Shown here: in pieces, positions 55,622-64,000 of the stretch
Layout: every line of letters starts with the position of its first letter
Position numbering within the stretch: position 1 is the first letter of the stretch
Assembly: GCA_965200925.1 (NCBI GenBank)
Contig: OZ241738.1
Coordinates: 2,294,001 to 2,358,000 of the forward strand
Length of the DNA: 64,000 nt
Direction of reading: 5' to 3'
Source: WTGU01 sp965200925
Lineage (GTDB): Bacteria; Pseudomonadota; Alphaproteobacteria; UBA828
Notes under the pieces: model-generated
What the model saw: only the letters and a program-made list of their open reading frames with translations
What the model was told of the DNA's origin: nothing
The model's database searches: none
Translations under genes and position numbers: made by a program

Positions 55622-55785
55622 CGATTTCCTCCGCGCACATGCCGTCTCCCGGTGGCGCGGCCGCGCCGCGCACCCCCTTCATGGTGACCGGTTTGGAGGC
55701 GCCGGACAAGGGCGGGGCGTTTCCGCGCGGGCGGGAATGGCCTACGCTGAGGCGGCAGCGAGGCCGCCGCGGGGAGGGGCGCGCC

Positions 55786-57630
55786 ATGAGCGAAGCATCG
55801 ACGGCCGAACGCCCGGCGGCGCGCGGGGACTCCGTGGGCGCCCTCCGTCTCGCGGTCATGGCCAACCGCATGGACGCGATCTGCCGCGAGATGACCAACA
55901 CCGTGCTGCACAGCGCGCGCTCCGCGGTCATCGGAATCGCCCGCGACTTCTCCTGCGCGATCGTCACTGCCGACCACGAGGTCCTCGCCACGGCCGAGGC
56001 CATGCCGATCCACGTCTTCGGCATGAACATCCAGACTGGGATCATGCGCGAGCGCCATCCGGATTTCCGCGAGGGCGACGCCTTCCTGGACAACGACCCC
56101 TACGGCGGCAACAGCCACGCCGCCGACCACACGATCCTGGTGCCGGTGTTCCACGAGGGAGAACACTTCTTCACGGTGGGGGTCAAGGCTCATCAGGCCG
56201 ACGTCGGCAACAGCCAGCCCACCACCTATTTCGCCGCGGCACGGGACGTCTACCACGAAGGCGCGCTGATCTTCCCCTGCGTCCGGGTCCAGCGCGATTA
56301 CGCGGACGTGGCCGACGTGATCCGCATGTGCCGGCGCCGCATCCGCGTGCCCGACCAGTGGTTCGGCGACTACCTCGCCGCCATCGGCGCGGCCCGGATC
56401 GGCGAGCGGCGGCTCAAGGCGTTCGTCGCGAAATACGGCGCCCCGGCGGTCCGCGCCTTCGTGCGCGAGTGGCTCGACTATTCCGAACGCCGCGCGCGCG
56501 AGGCCATCAGGGCCCTGCCCGGCGGCCGCCTCGAGAACGCGGGCCGCCACGACCCGATCCGGCCCTTCCTGCCCGACGGCATCCCGATCAAGGTGGCGGT
56601 CGACATCGACGGCGAGGAAGGCTTCGTCACGGTCGACCTGCGGGACAACCCCGATTGCGTCGACGCCGGCATGAACCTCACCCGGGTCACGTCGACGATG
56701 GCGGCGGCGCAGGCGGTCTTCGCCTGTCTCGATTCCGACATTCCACACAACGCCGGCAGTTTCCGCCGCCTGAAGGTGCTGCTGCGGGAAAACTGCGTGG
56801 TCGGCATCCCGCGCTTTCCGCACAGCTGCTCGGTCGCAACCACCAACATGACCGACATGATCATCAACCTGATCCAGTCCGCCTTCGCCTCGCTGGGCGA
56901 CGGCCACGGCTTCAGCCAGGGGAATTTCTGCAACGGCGCGGGCACCGGGGTCTGCTCGGGCAAGGACTGGCGGCGCGGCGGCGCGCCCTACGTGAATCAG
57001 ATGTTCATGTCGGCCGGCGGTATGCCGGCCTCGGCCGAAACCGACGGGATGCACGGGCTGGTCAACCCCGTCAGCGTCGGCCTCGTCTATCGCGACAGCA
57101 TCGAGGTCAACGAGCAGCGCTTCCCGTTCCAGGTAGAGAGCGTGCGGGCGCTCACCGATTCCTGCGGCGCCGGGCGCCGGCGCGGTGGCCCCGCCTCGGA
57201 GGTGATCTTCGGCCCGCGCCGCGACCCGATGCTCGTCATCAACATCTGCAACGGGCTCACCATCGTGCCCCAAGGCGTGCGCGGCGGCCTCCCCTCGCAG
57301 GCCGGGTGCCAGGAGAAGATCGCGGCGGACGGGACGCGGGAGGTCTACGAAACCGACGCCTATTGCCGCCTCGAGCCGGACGCGCGGCTGCGCGCGATCG
57401 ACAACGGCGGCGGCGGCTACGGCGACCCGCTGGAGCGCGAGCCTGCGCGCGTGCTCGCCGACGTGAAGGAGCGCTACGTCTCGCGCGCCCAGGCGCGGGC
57501 GCTCTACGGCGTGGCGATCACCGGTGCGGAAGAGGACGATTCCCTCGCCATCGACCTGCCGGCGACCGAGGTACTGCGGCGGAACCGACGCGCGGCGGTC
57601 AGGCGGCCCGCGCCCGCCGGCGGCGGATGA
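55786..57630 (+). CDS. Hydantoinase B / oxoprolinase-family protein (third copy)
   Basis: HyuB-family protein of 614 residues, the longest of the three here. Landmarks are AICREMTNTVLHSARSAVIG, the conserved FLDNDPYGGNSHAADHTILV, PRFPHSCSVATTNMTDMI and a C-terminal NGGGGYGDPL. The start is ATG 55786 behind GGGGAGGGG. No HyuA is next to it. It diverges from the polyamine-type importer and its stop overlaps the convergent MFS gene by 32 nt. It may act on an amide brought in by one of these carriers (inference). Confidence 0.85.
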   Translation: MSEASTAERPAARGDSVGALRLAVMANRMDAICREMTNTVLHSARSAVIGIARDFSCAIVTADHEVLATAEAMPIHVFGMNIQTGIMRERHPDFREGDAFLDNDPYGGNSHAADHTILVPVFHEGEHFFTVGVKAHQADVGNSQPTTYFAAARDVYHEGALIFPCVRVQRDYADVADVIRMCRRRIRVPDQWFGDYLAAIGAARIGERRLKAFVAKYGAPAVRAFVREWLDYSERRAREAIRALPGGRLENAGRHDPIRPFLPDGIPIKVAVDIDGEEGFVTVDLRDNPDCVDAGMNLTRVTSTMAAAQAVFACLDSDIPHNAGSFRRLKVLLRENCVVGIPRFPHSCSVATTNMTDMIINLIQSAFASLGDGHGFSQGNFCNGAGTGVCSGKDWRRGGAPYVNQMFMSAGGMPASAETDGMHGLVNPVSVGLVYRDSIEVNEQRFPFQVESVRALTDSCGAGRRRGGPASEVIFGPRRDPMLVINICNGLTIVPQGVRGGLPSQAGCQEKIAADGTREVYETDAYCRLEPDARLRAIDNGGGGYGDPLEREPARVLADVKERYVSRAQARALYGVAITGAEEDDSLAIDLPATEVLRRNRRAAVRRPAPAGGG

Positions 57631-58822
57631 GCGCCGCGACGATCGCCATGTTGAGGACGTTGAAGGCGATGGCGTTGACGAACGACGCGGTGTAGGAGCC
57701 GGTCAGGTCGAACAGCGCGCCCGCCATCCAGCCGCCGAGCGCCATGCCCATGAAGGTGGCGAGCATCGACAGCCCGACCCGCCGGCCCGCCTCGCCCGCC
57801 GGAAAGAACGTCCGGATGATGATCGTATAGGAAGGCACGATCCCCCCTTGCGCCAGGCCGAACGCCGCCGAGACCACGTAGAGGGCGGTCAGGGCGTCGG
57901 CGCCGAGGAAGGCGGCCAGGGTGACGGCCTGCGCGACCGAACCCAGCAGCAGCGTGCGCAGCCCGCCGATCCGGTCCGATATCCAGCCGAAGCAGAGCCT
58001 GCTCACGACACCGAAGCCGAGCATCAGGGAGAGCATCTCGGCGCCGCGCCGGGCGGCGAGGCCGAGATCGGTCACATGGGCCACGATATGCACCTGGGGC
58101 ATGGACATGGCGACGCAGCAGCCGATCCCGGCCAGGCAGATCAGGGACTGGAGCGCACCGGGGGCCATGCCGAGCGGCCGGAACGCCGCCGCGCCCGCGC
58201 CCGTCCCGCTAGGCGGGGGCAGGGCGGGCCTGCGGTAGAGCAGCCCGGAGAGCGGTAGCATCGCGGCGAACACGAAGACGCCGATCACGACGAAGCTCTC
58301 GCGCCAGCCGCGGGCGTCGAGGGAGGCCTGGACCACCGGCGGCCAGACCGCGCCCGCGAGGTAGCTCCCGGTGATCACGACGGCGACCGCGAGGCCGCGC
58401 CGCCGGGTGAACCACAGCGATATGTCGGCGGCCATCGGCGCAAACATGGCGGAAGTGCCGAGCAGGCCGGAGAGCACGCCCAGGGCCAGGCAGAACTGCC
58501 AGAACGCCGCCGCATGGGCGGCCGCGACCAGCCCGGCGGGGATCGCGACGCTGGCGATCAGGGCAGGCACGATCACCCCGAAGCGGTCGGCCAAACGGCC
58601 CATCATGACCCCGCCGGCGCCTGCGGCGGCCATGAACATCATGTAGGGAACCGAGCCGATTCCGCGCCCCACCCCGAATTCGATCGACGCCGGGCGGAGG
58701 GCGACGATGGTCGCGTACATGGCCGCACCGCCGACGGTGACCAGCAGCAGCGCCGCGGCGAGGCGGACAAGCGGGTAGAGGGGAGCCGCCGCGCCGGGCG
58801 TCGTCTGGCCGGTCTCGCTCAT
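57599..58822 (-). CDS. MFS transporter
   Basis: Major-facilitator carrier of 407 residues with 12 predicted spans. The loop between helices 2 and 3 has MGRLADRFGV, close to the MFS motif GxLaDrxGrr, and a related WISDRIGG occurs in the second half. The layout fits the OFA/monocarboxylate-like group. Its 3' end overlaps HyuB by 32 nt. It diverges from the YhfX-like gene with 102 bp between starts. The substrate is unknown. Confidence 0.88.
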   Translation of the reverse strand: MSETGQTTPGAAAPLYPLVRLAAALLLVTVGGAAMYATIVALRPASIEFGVGRGIGSVPYMMFMAAAGAGGVMMGRLADRFGVIVPALIASVAIPAGLVAAAHAAAFWQFCLALGVLSGLLGTSAMFAPMAADISLWFTRRRGLAVAVVITGSYLAGAVWPPVVQASLDARGWRESFVVIGVFVFAAMLPLSGLLYRRPALPPPSGTGAGAAAFRPLGMAPGALQSLICLAGIGCCVAMSMPQVHIVAHVTDLGLAARRGAEMLSLMLGFGVVSRLCFGWISDRIGGLRTLLLGSVAQAVTLAAFLGADALTALYVVSAAFGLAQGGIVPSYTIIIRTFFPAGEAGRRVGLSMLATFMGMALGGWMAGALFDLTGSYTASFVNAIAFNVLNMAIVAALIRRRRARAA

Positions 58823-58924
58823 GTATCTTCCACGTAGCGGCCGCGCGCTCGGCGGTGCGGGCGGCGCACCGTACCATGGGGCCGAAACGCGGCGCGAGGC
58901 TTGCGGCCGCGGCGGAGGCGCGGG

Positions 58925-60121
58925 ATGTTTCTGAAAGCGTTGCGGGCCCGCAACCGGCGCTTCCTCGAAGCGGCCGTGGCCTTGCACCGAGCGGGCGCGG
59001 TGCCGGCTAACACCTATCTCCTCGACCTCGACGCCATGGCGGAGAACGCCGCGCTGATGAGCGCGGAGGCGGCCCGGCTCGGCCTCGCGGTGTTCGCCAT
59101 GACCAAACAGATCGGCCGCAACCCGCCGGCGCTCGACGCCCTGAGGCGGGGCGGCATCGCGCGTTTCGTCGCCGTCGACATGGCCTGCGCCACACCGATC
59201 CACGGGTGCGGGCACCGGCTCGGTCATCTCGGCCATCTGAGCCAGATCCCCCGTCGCGAGGCCGCAGCGGCGGCCCACATGCGCCCGGACTACTGGACGG
59301 TCTTCAACGTCGAGAAGGCCGCTGAAGCGGCGCGCGCCGCCCTTGGCGCGGGATACACGCAGGCGCTGCTGGCACGCATCCAGGCGCCCGGCGATCGATT
59401 CTATCCGGGCCACGAGGGGGGCTTCGACGCCGCCGCGATCGAGGAAGCGGCGGACGCGCTGGACCGCGCGCCGGGCGGACGCTTCGCCGGCCTCACGACC
59501 TTTCCCGCCCTGCTCTACGACCGCGCGGCCGGAACTGTCCGCCCGACGCCCAATCTGCGGACCATGACCCGCGCCGCCGAACGTCTCGCCCGGCTGGGCC
59601 GGGAAGGCCTCGCGATCAACGCGCCGGGGACCACGTCTTCGCGGGCCATGGCGGTGCTGGCGGAAGGCGGCGCGACCCAGGTGGAGCCCGGCCACGGCCT
59701 GACCGGCACCACCCCGCTCCACGCGGCAGGCGACCTGCCCGAGCGCCCCGCCATGCTCTACCTGACGGAGGTCTCGCACCTGCACCAGGGCCGGGCCTAT
59801 TGCTTCGGCGGCGGCCTCTACGTCGATCCGGTGTTCGAACCCTACCCGCTTACGGCGCTCGTCGGTCGGGACCCGGAGGCGGCGCTTTCCCAGGAGGTGC
59901 CCGCCGAAATCCCCGAACCGGCGGCGATCGATTATTACGGCCAGCTCCGTCCGGGCACCGGCCAGCGCATCGCGGTGGGTGACACGGTGATCTTCGGCTT
60001 CCGCGCCCAGGCCTTCGTCACCCGTGCCTTCATCGCTCCCGTCGCCGGCGTGGCGGCCGGCGCACCCGCCGTCCGGGGGATATGGACGAGCGACGGCCGC
60101 GAAGCGGGGTGGAGCGGCTGA
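58925..60121 (+). CDS. YhfX-family PLP-dependent (alanine-racemase fold) protein
   Basis: A 398-residue protein with an alanine-racemase-like N-terminal barrel. The PLP lysine is likely K61 in LAVFAMTKQIGRNP. Other YhfX-like segments are YLLDLDAMAENAALM, INAPGTTSSRAMAVLAEGG and EPGHGLTGTTPLH. The start is ATG 58925; an upstream in-frame codon would add eight basic residues. The activity of this family is not settled. It converges with the ThDP enzyme gene. Confidence 0.8.
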   Translation: MFLKALRARNRRFLEAAVALHRAGAVPANTYLLDLDAMAENAALMSAEAARLGLAVFAMTKQIGRNPPALDALRRGGIARFVAVDMACATPIHGCGHRLGHLGHLSQIPRREAAAAAHMRPDYWTVFNVEKAAEAARAALGAGYTQALLARIQAPGDRFYPGHEGGFDAAAIEEAADALDRAPGGRFAGLTTFPALLYDRAAGTVRPTPNLRTMTRAAERLARLGREGLAINAPGTTSSRAMAVLAEGGATQVEPGHGLTGTTPLHAAGDLPERPAMLYLTEVSHLHQGRAYCFGGGLYVDPVFEPYPLTALVGRDPEAALSQEVPAEIPEPAAIDYYGQLRPGTGQRIAVGDTVIFGFRAQAFVTRAFIAPVAGVAAGAPAVRGIWTSDGREAGWSG

Positions 60122-60207
60122 CCGGGTTTCTCCGACCGGCGGCGGTACATCCGGCGGGGGCGATCTCTTAGGAATCGCGTCATGTCCGCCGAGAGTCTGC
60201 CGCCGCG

Positions 60208-61863
60208 TCAGCCGATCGAGGTCGGGGCGAGGCGGGAGAGCTTGCGGGTTTCCGCCGTGATCACGTCCACCACCGCCGGGCGGCCGTCGCGGACGGTGCG
60301 GATCGCGCGCGCCAGCGCGGGCCCGAGCGCCGCCACCTCCGTGACCTTCTCGGCGTGGCAGCCCAAGCCGTCGGCGATCGCTGCATAGTCGCCGCGCTGC
60401 GTCCGCGCCCCGTAGCGCGCCGCCGCCTCGGGGATGTTGCGGTCGTAGCCGGAGAAGATCGAATCATGCTTGACCACGGAGAGGATCGGGATGCCGTTGC
60501 GCGCGGCGGTCTCCCAGTCCATCCCCGTCATGCCCACGGCGGCGTCGCCCATCACGTTGACGACGAGCTTGTCCGGGTTGGCGAGCTTCGCCCCCATGGC
60601 GAGCCCGAGCGAGAAGCCGAGCTGCGACGACTGGCCCCAGCCGAGATAGCTGCGCGGCGCGCCGGCCTCGTAGAAGACGCTCTGGATGTCGCGCGAGGCG
60701 CCGGATTCATGCGTGAGAATGGTGTCGTCCGGGTCGAGCAGCGCCCACAATTCGCGCATCATGCGGTAGCCGTTGATGGGCGCTGACTCGTCGGCGAAGA
60801 GGGGCTCGTATTCGGCGCGCCAAGCGCGCTTGAGGCGGGCAATCGTGCGTTCGGTTTCCGCGCGGTGCCCGGCGCGGCCGGCACCGACCAGGCGCCTGAG
60901 CGCGGCGGCGAGCTGCGCAAGAAAGAGCTTGGCGTCGGCCACGATCCCGAGGGCGGCGGGATATTCCTTGTTGATGTCGATAGGGTCCGCCGTCGCGTGG
61001 ACGATCGTCTTCCCCTCCGGGATCACCGGCGTGAACGGCGCCCGTGTGAGGCTCGATCCGACCGCGAGCAGGGTGTCGCTCGCCTCGAGGAAATGCGCCG
61101 TCATGGCGGTCGTCGAATAGGCGCCGACGCCCGCCGCCAGCGGGTGTGCCTCCGGCATGGCGCTCTTGCCTTGCAGCGTCGTCGCCACCGGCGCGCCGAG
61201 AAGCGTGGCGATGTCCCGCAGCTCGGCGCTCGCTTCCGCGTAGAGCACGCCCTGGCCGGCCCAGATCAGCGGCGTTTCGGCCGCCGCCAGCCGCTCGGCG
61301 GCCTCTTGTACCGCGCCCTCGTCGGCGGCCGCGCGCATCCGCCTGACCGGCGCGTAAGGCGGCGGCTCGCCTGCGAGCGGCGCGGCGCAAACATCGCCCG
61401 GCAGTTCGAGCATCACCGGCCCTGGTCGGCCCGAGCGCAGCGCCGTGAAAGCTTGGCGCAGCGCGCCCGGAAGCTGCGCAGGCGACAGCACCTTCCGCGC
61501 CATCTTCGTCGTCGCGCCGTAATTGGCGGTGCTGTCGAAGGTCGGCGGCTGGTCGATGTAGGAGGTGCCGGGATGGCCGGGGAGGAAGAGCACCGGAGTC
61601 GAATCGGTGTGGGCCTGGGCGACGCCGGCGAAGGCGTTCTCCGCGCCGGCGAGCGCCTGCACGGTGAAGACGCCAATCTCCCGTCCGTTGGTCGAGCGGG
61701 ACACGCCGTCCGCCATGTTGCCGGCCACCCGTTCCTGGCGCGTGGTGATCACGCGGAGCCCGGCCCGCGCCATCGCCTCGATGATCGGGCTGTTGGGGAA
61801 GCAGAAGCACTGGCGGATGCCTTCCGCCTTCAGGATGCGCACCAGGAGGTCAGCGCCGGTCAC
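60208..61863 (-). CDS. Thiamine-diphosphate-dependent enzyme (acetolactate-synthase-like)
   Basis: A 551-residue ThDP enzyme with the three-domain plan. The activating glutamate is E44 in TTRQERVAGNMADG. The middle domain holds WAGQGVLY. The ThDP/Mg site begins with GDAAVGMTGMDWETAARNG, where the usual GDG is GDA and the NN end is replaced by KHDS. Members decarboxylate or carboligate 2-oxo acids; the divergent site means the reaction is uncertain. A luciferase-like gene lies upstream, with 24 bp between, probably in one operon. Confidence 0.85.
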   Translation of the reverse strand: MTGADLLVRILKAEGIRQCFCFPNSPIIEAMARAGLRVITTRQERVAGNMADGVSRSTNGREIGVFTVQALAGAENAFAGVAQAHTDSTPVLFLPGHPGTSYIDQPPTFDSTANYGATTKMARKVLSPAQLPGALRQAFTALRSGRPGPVMLELPGDVCAAPLAGEPPPYAPVRRMRAAADEGAVQEAAERLAAAETPLIWAGQGVLYAEASAELRDIATLLGAPVATTLQGKSAMPEAHPLAAGVGAYSTTAMTAHFLEASDTLLAVGSSLTRAPFTPVIPEGKTIVHATADPIDINKEYPAALGIVADAKLFLAQLAAALRRLVGAGRAGHRAETERTIARLKRAWRAEYEPLFADESAPINGYRMMRELWALLDPDDTILTHESGASRDIQSVFYEAGAPRSYLGWGQSSQLGFSLGLAMGAKLANPDKLVVNVMGDAAVGMTGMDWETAARNGIPILSVVKHDSIFSGYDRNIPEAAARYGARTQRGDYAAIADGLGCHAEKVTEVAALGPALARAIRTVRDGRPAVVDVITAETRKLSRLAPTSIG

Positions 61864-61887
61864 GCTCTTGCCTCCCGCGCCGGCCGG

Positions 61888-62757
61888 TCAGAGGGCCGCG
61901 ATGGCCTCGAGCGCGTTCCGGTCCGGCGCCGCCGTCCCGCCCGGATCGAGCGGCTGGACGCAAACGTGACTGGCGCCGGCGGCGAAATGCTCCCTGATCC
62001 GCGCACGCACCGCGTCGGCGCTCCCCCAGGCGACCATGGCGTCGAGGAAGCGGTCGCTGCCGCGGCCGCCCAGGTCCGCCTCGGTGAAGCCGAGGCTCAG
62101 CCAGTTGTTCCGGTAGTTGGGGAGCGGCAGGTAGAGCGTCAGCGTCTCCGCGGCGACGCGGCGGGCCTGGGCGGCGTCCGCGGTGAGGCAGACCTTCTGC
62201 TCGACGCAGAGCCAAGCATCCGGGCCCAGAACCGACCGGGCGCGCGCCGTGTGTTCGGGCGTGACGTTGTAGGGATGCGCGCCCCGCGTCCGCTGCCCGG
62301 CGAGCGCCAGCATGTTCGGGCCGAGGGCGGCGAGGACGACGTTGCGTTCCGGTGCCGAGATGGAGAGCGCGGCCGCGTCCATGGCGTCGAGATAGGCGCG
62401 CATCGTCGCCACCGGCTTGCCGTAGCGGTGCCCGCGGACCCCTTCCACCAGCGGGACATGCGAAACGCCGAGCCCCAGGACGAAGCGATCACCGTACAAG
62501 GCGTTGAGCGAATCGTGGCCGGCCGCAGCGGAGACCGCATCACGAGCATAGATATTGGCGATGCCGCTCGCCGCGCGCAGGTGGTCCGTCTCGGACAGCA
62601 CGAAGCCGGCGAAGCTGAAGGTCTCGAAGCCGGTGGCTTCGGGATACCAGAGCGCACCGTAGCCCAGCCGCTCCGCGTTCTGTGCCAGCGCCGCGATCTC
62701 GCGGGCGGAAAGCGAGTCCGGAAATATCCAGACCCCGAGCCTGCCGATGTCCTTCAT
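61888..62757 (-). CDS. LLM-class oxidoreductase (probable F420-type, TIGR03620-like)
   Basis: A 289-residue luciferase-like enzyme. Features are LGVWIFPDSLSAREIAALAQ, LGYGALWYPEATGFETF, the F420-family-like IANIYARDAVSAAAGHDSL, and RFVLGLGVSHVPLVEGVRGH. These match the group I associate with TIGR03620, whose actinobacterial members use F420. The start is ATG 62757 after CGAGGGGC. It is followed by the ThDP enzyme, and a DmfA1-like gene lies divergently upstream (131 bp). Cofactor and substrate are inferred. Confidence 0.8.
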   Translation of the reverse strand: MKDIGRLGVWIFPDSLSAREIAALAQNAERLGYGALWYPEATGFETFSFAGFVLSETDHLRAASGIANIYARDAVSAAAGHDSLNALYGDRFVLGLGVSHVPLVEGVRGHRYGKPVATMRAYLDAMDAAALSISAPERNVVLAALGPNMLALAGQRTRGAHPYNVTPEHTARARSVLGPDAWLCVEQKVCLTADAAQARRVAAETLTLYLPLPNYRNNWLSLGFTEADLGGRGSDRFLDAMVAWGSADAVRARIREHFAAGASHVCVQPLDPGGTAAPDRNALEAIAAL

Positions 62758-62888
62758 GCCCCTCGGTTCCCGCTCTCTCGTCGACTCCACGCGCGGGAGG
62801 GTAGCATGGAACCGGCGATCCCTCGATCCGGTCGGGGTCGGGGCCGCGCGCCGGGGAACGCGATGACGACAGGAGAAGGAGCGAGCGC

Positions 62889-63272
62889 ATGTCGGGGCAG
62901 ACGGCCGAGGTCCGGGACAGAGACCGCATCTACCAGCAGCGGTTCGACGCGCGGCTCCGCGCCCATCTGCGGCGCCTGATCACGCCGGCGCTGATCGCGG
63001 AGCACCGCGCCAACCCGGTGGGCCGGCATTCGGATGCGCTGGAGCGCGTGCTGAACTACTTCCGCCGGGCGCCGCTCGATGGCAAATACGCGCTGTTCGA
63101 ACTGGAGCCGAACCGGAAATACAGGATCGTGGCGACCACGGCCCGCAATGGCGGGCCGCCCAGGGACGTGGGCGACCCGGTCTACACGGACAAGAACGAC
63201 GCCTTGCACGCCGTCTTCCTCAAGCGCGTCGAGGAACTGATGGAAACGGAGAGGAATTATCCACATGACTAA
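62889..63272 (+). CDS. N,N-dimethylformamidase small-subunit-like protein
   Basis: A 127-residue protein. The sequence IAEHRANPVGRHS, then LERVLNYFRRAPLDGKYALF, KYRIV and DALHAVFLKRVEELM resembles my recollection of DmfA1, the small alpha subunit of dimethylformamidase, across most of its length. The large catalytic subunit is not encoded in the window. GGAGAAGGAG precedes the ATG. It is the last G+C-rich gene before the AT-rich segment. The match is from memory and untested. Confidence 0.5.
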   Translation: MSGQTAEVRDRDRIYQQRFDARLRAHLRRLITPALIAEHRANPVGRHSDALERVLNYFRRAPLDGKYALFELEPNRKYRIVATTARNGGPPRDVGDPVYTDKNDALHAVFLKRVEELMETERNYPHD

Positions 63273-63347
63273 CTGGCTTTGTTGATAATATCGCAATGAA
63301 GAGGTAGTAGAAGAGCTTCGCGTGATGGGAAACGAGGAGACCTGAAA

Positions 63348-63920
63348 ATGGAGGGAATTGTCGGACCTTCGCTGCTTGCACTGGTGGCCGGGTTCGTGAT
63401 CATTTGCGTGATATTTCGAATCTTCAAGTATTTGAATCGTCGCGCAATAAATTCGGATCACCACGAATATTATGTACAGGGTTTTGCTAAAGTAATTGAT
63501 GGTGATTCCATTGTGATTCGAGGAATCGAGATCCGACTTTCCGGAATTGATGCGCCGGAGACGAAACAATGGGGAAAGACCTCGAACGGGAAGTGGTATC
63601 GCCCCGGTGAGATCGCGACGAAAGCGCTTAGGAATAAGCTAAAGAGGCGTGAAATTCATTGTAAAATAGAGGGAACTTGCTGGTACGGACGCGCGCTCGG
63701 AACACTCTTTCTGGAGGACGGAACGGACGTGAATGCATGGATGGTCCGGAAGGGTCATGCGTTCGCCTATAGTTACTACGGACGCCAGTACGAGAGGGAT
63801 GAATGGATCGCGAAACACAAGGGAATTAACATCCATTCTGGTGAAGTCATGGAGCCGTGGGAATGGCGCCGAAGGCGCAGGTATGCGGAAACCAAGGGAT
63901 GGATTCCGACGAGACAATGA
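63348..63920 (+). CDS. Membrane-anchored thermonuclease (SNase family), likely acquired
   Basis: A 190-residue nuclease. One N-terminal membrane helix (LLALVAGFVIICVIF, about 9-23) is followed by a staphylococcal-nuclease fold with VIDGDSIV. The catalytic residues are R63 (IRLSGIDAPE), E71 and R115 (WYGRALG), all present, so it should be active. GAGGAGA precedes the ATG. Codon use is AT-rich (about 40% G+C locally, one 60-bp block 38%) against about 70% around it, suggesting recent transfer. A hairpin lies downstream. Confidence 0.88.
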   Translation: MEGIVGPSLLALVAGFVIICVIFRIFKYLNRRAINSDHHEYYVQGFAKVIDGDSIVIRGIEIRLSGIDAPETKQWGKTSNGKWYRPGEIATKALRNKLKRREIHCKIEGTCWYGRALGTLFLEDGTDVNAWMVRKGHAFAYSYYGRQYERDEWIAKHKGINIHSGEVMEPWEWRRRRRYAETKGWIPTRQ

Positions 63921-63944
63921 AACAGAAGAAACCAAATACATTCG

Positions 63945-63968
63945 CAACCATGCCTTCGATCATGGTTG
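63945..63968 (+). terminator. Perfect 8-bp hairpin after the thermonuclease gene
   Basis: CAACCATG and CATGGTTG pair exactly around an 8-nt loop, 25 bp after the stop codon. The following bases are only moderately T-rich, so factor-independent termination is likely but not certain. Confidence 0.4.
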
Positions 63969-64000
63969 TCTAGTCATGTATGATTTCCAGACGGAGTCCT

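Noticed and set aside
52539..56093. Apparent 1184-residue protein joining the PotC-like permease to upstream sequence
   Set aside because: Only the last 297 residues are permease; the rest is out-of-frame text across PotB and the binding protein.

Overview
The window is about 70% G+C and gene-dense, with no intergenic gap over 300 bp. It looks chromosomal and alphaproteobacterial, probably Rhodospirillales-like. The best support is a conserved housekeeping block (ubiG / lysC / rodZ-like / hisS / prfA / prmC / DUF4167 / clpB / M23 peptidase), plus ubiquinone methylation, Tat-exported solute-binding proteins and orphan hydantoinase-B genes. I saw no rRNA, tRNA, CRISPR array, transposase or integrase. 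Lineage is inferred from gene content and order only.

Layout. (1) 1-25 kb is accessory catabolism and transport. It holds a HAPMO-like Baeyer-Villiger monooxygenase cut by the window edge, two enolase-superfamily enzymes, a sugar-type ABC importer without an ATPase gene, two hydantoinase-B proteins without A subunits, luciferase-like oxidoreductases, SDRs, a PPOX-fold flavoprotein, glnS, an NCS2 purine permease, a Tat-exported amine oxidase and a decayed TauD-type dioxygenase. (2) 25-37 kb is the housekeeping block: ubiG opposes lysC, then a nitronate monooxygenase, a RodZ-like protein and an overlapping hisS-prfA-prmC translation operon, then DUF4167 and clpB. (3) 37-47 kb covers the cell envelope and central metabolism: a four-module LysM-like M23 endopeptidase, a YdcH-type small protein, a WecA-like sugar-phosphate transferase overlapping a CapD/FlaA1-like dehydratase, purH, gdhA and a ThiE-like protein. 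(4) 47-63 kb returns to small metabolic genes. It includes a transferrin-binding-protein-like lipoprotein, a retropepsin/partner pair between two copies of that lipoprotein's 3' end, a complete polyamine-type ABC importer, a third hydantoinase B, an MFS carrier, a YhfX-like PLP protein, a ThDP enzyme, a luciferase-like oxidoreductase and a dimethylformamidase-small-subunit-like protein. (5) From about 63.27 kb G+C falls to about 40% around a membrane-anchored thermonuclease, which looks like the edge of acquired DNA.

The accessory regions repeat one theme: transporters for organic nitrogen or sugar compounds beside amidohydrolase-like (HyuB, DmfA1-like) and flavin-dependent oxidoreductase genes. 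This suggests a heterotroph using varied organic nitrogen. Substrates cannot be read from the sequence. The most unusual observations are the duplicated lipoprotein tails bracketing the retropepsin pair, an apparent ATC start codon on a flavoprotein gene, the degenerating TauD gene, three HyuB genes without HyuA, a hairpin-forming 35-nt repeat pair and a sigma-32-like promoter before clpB.
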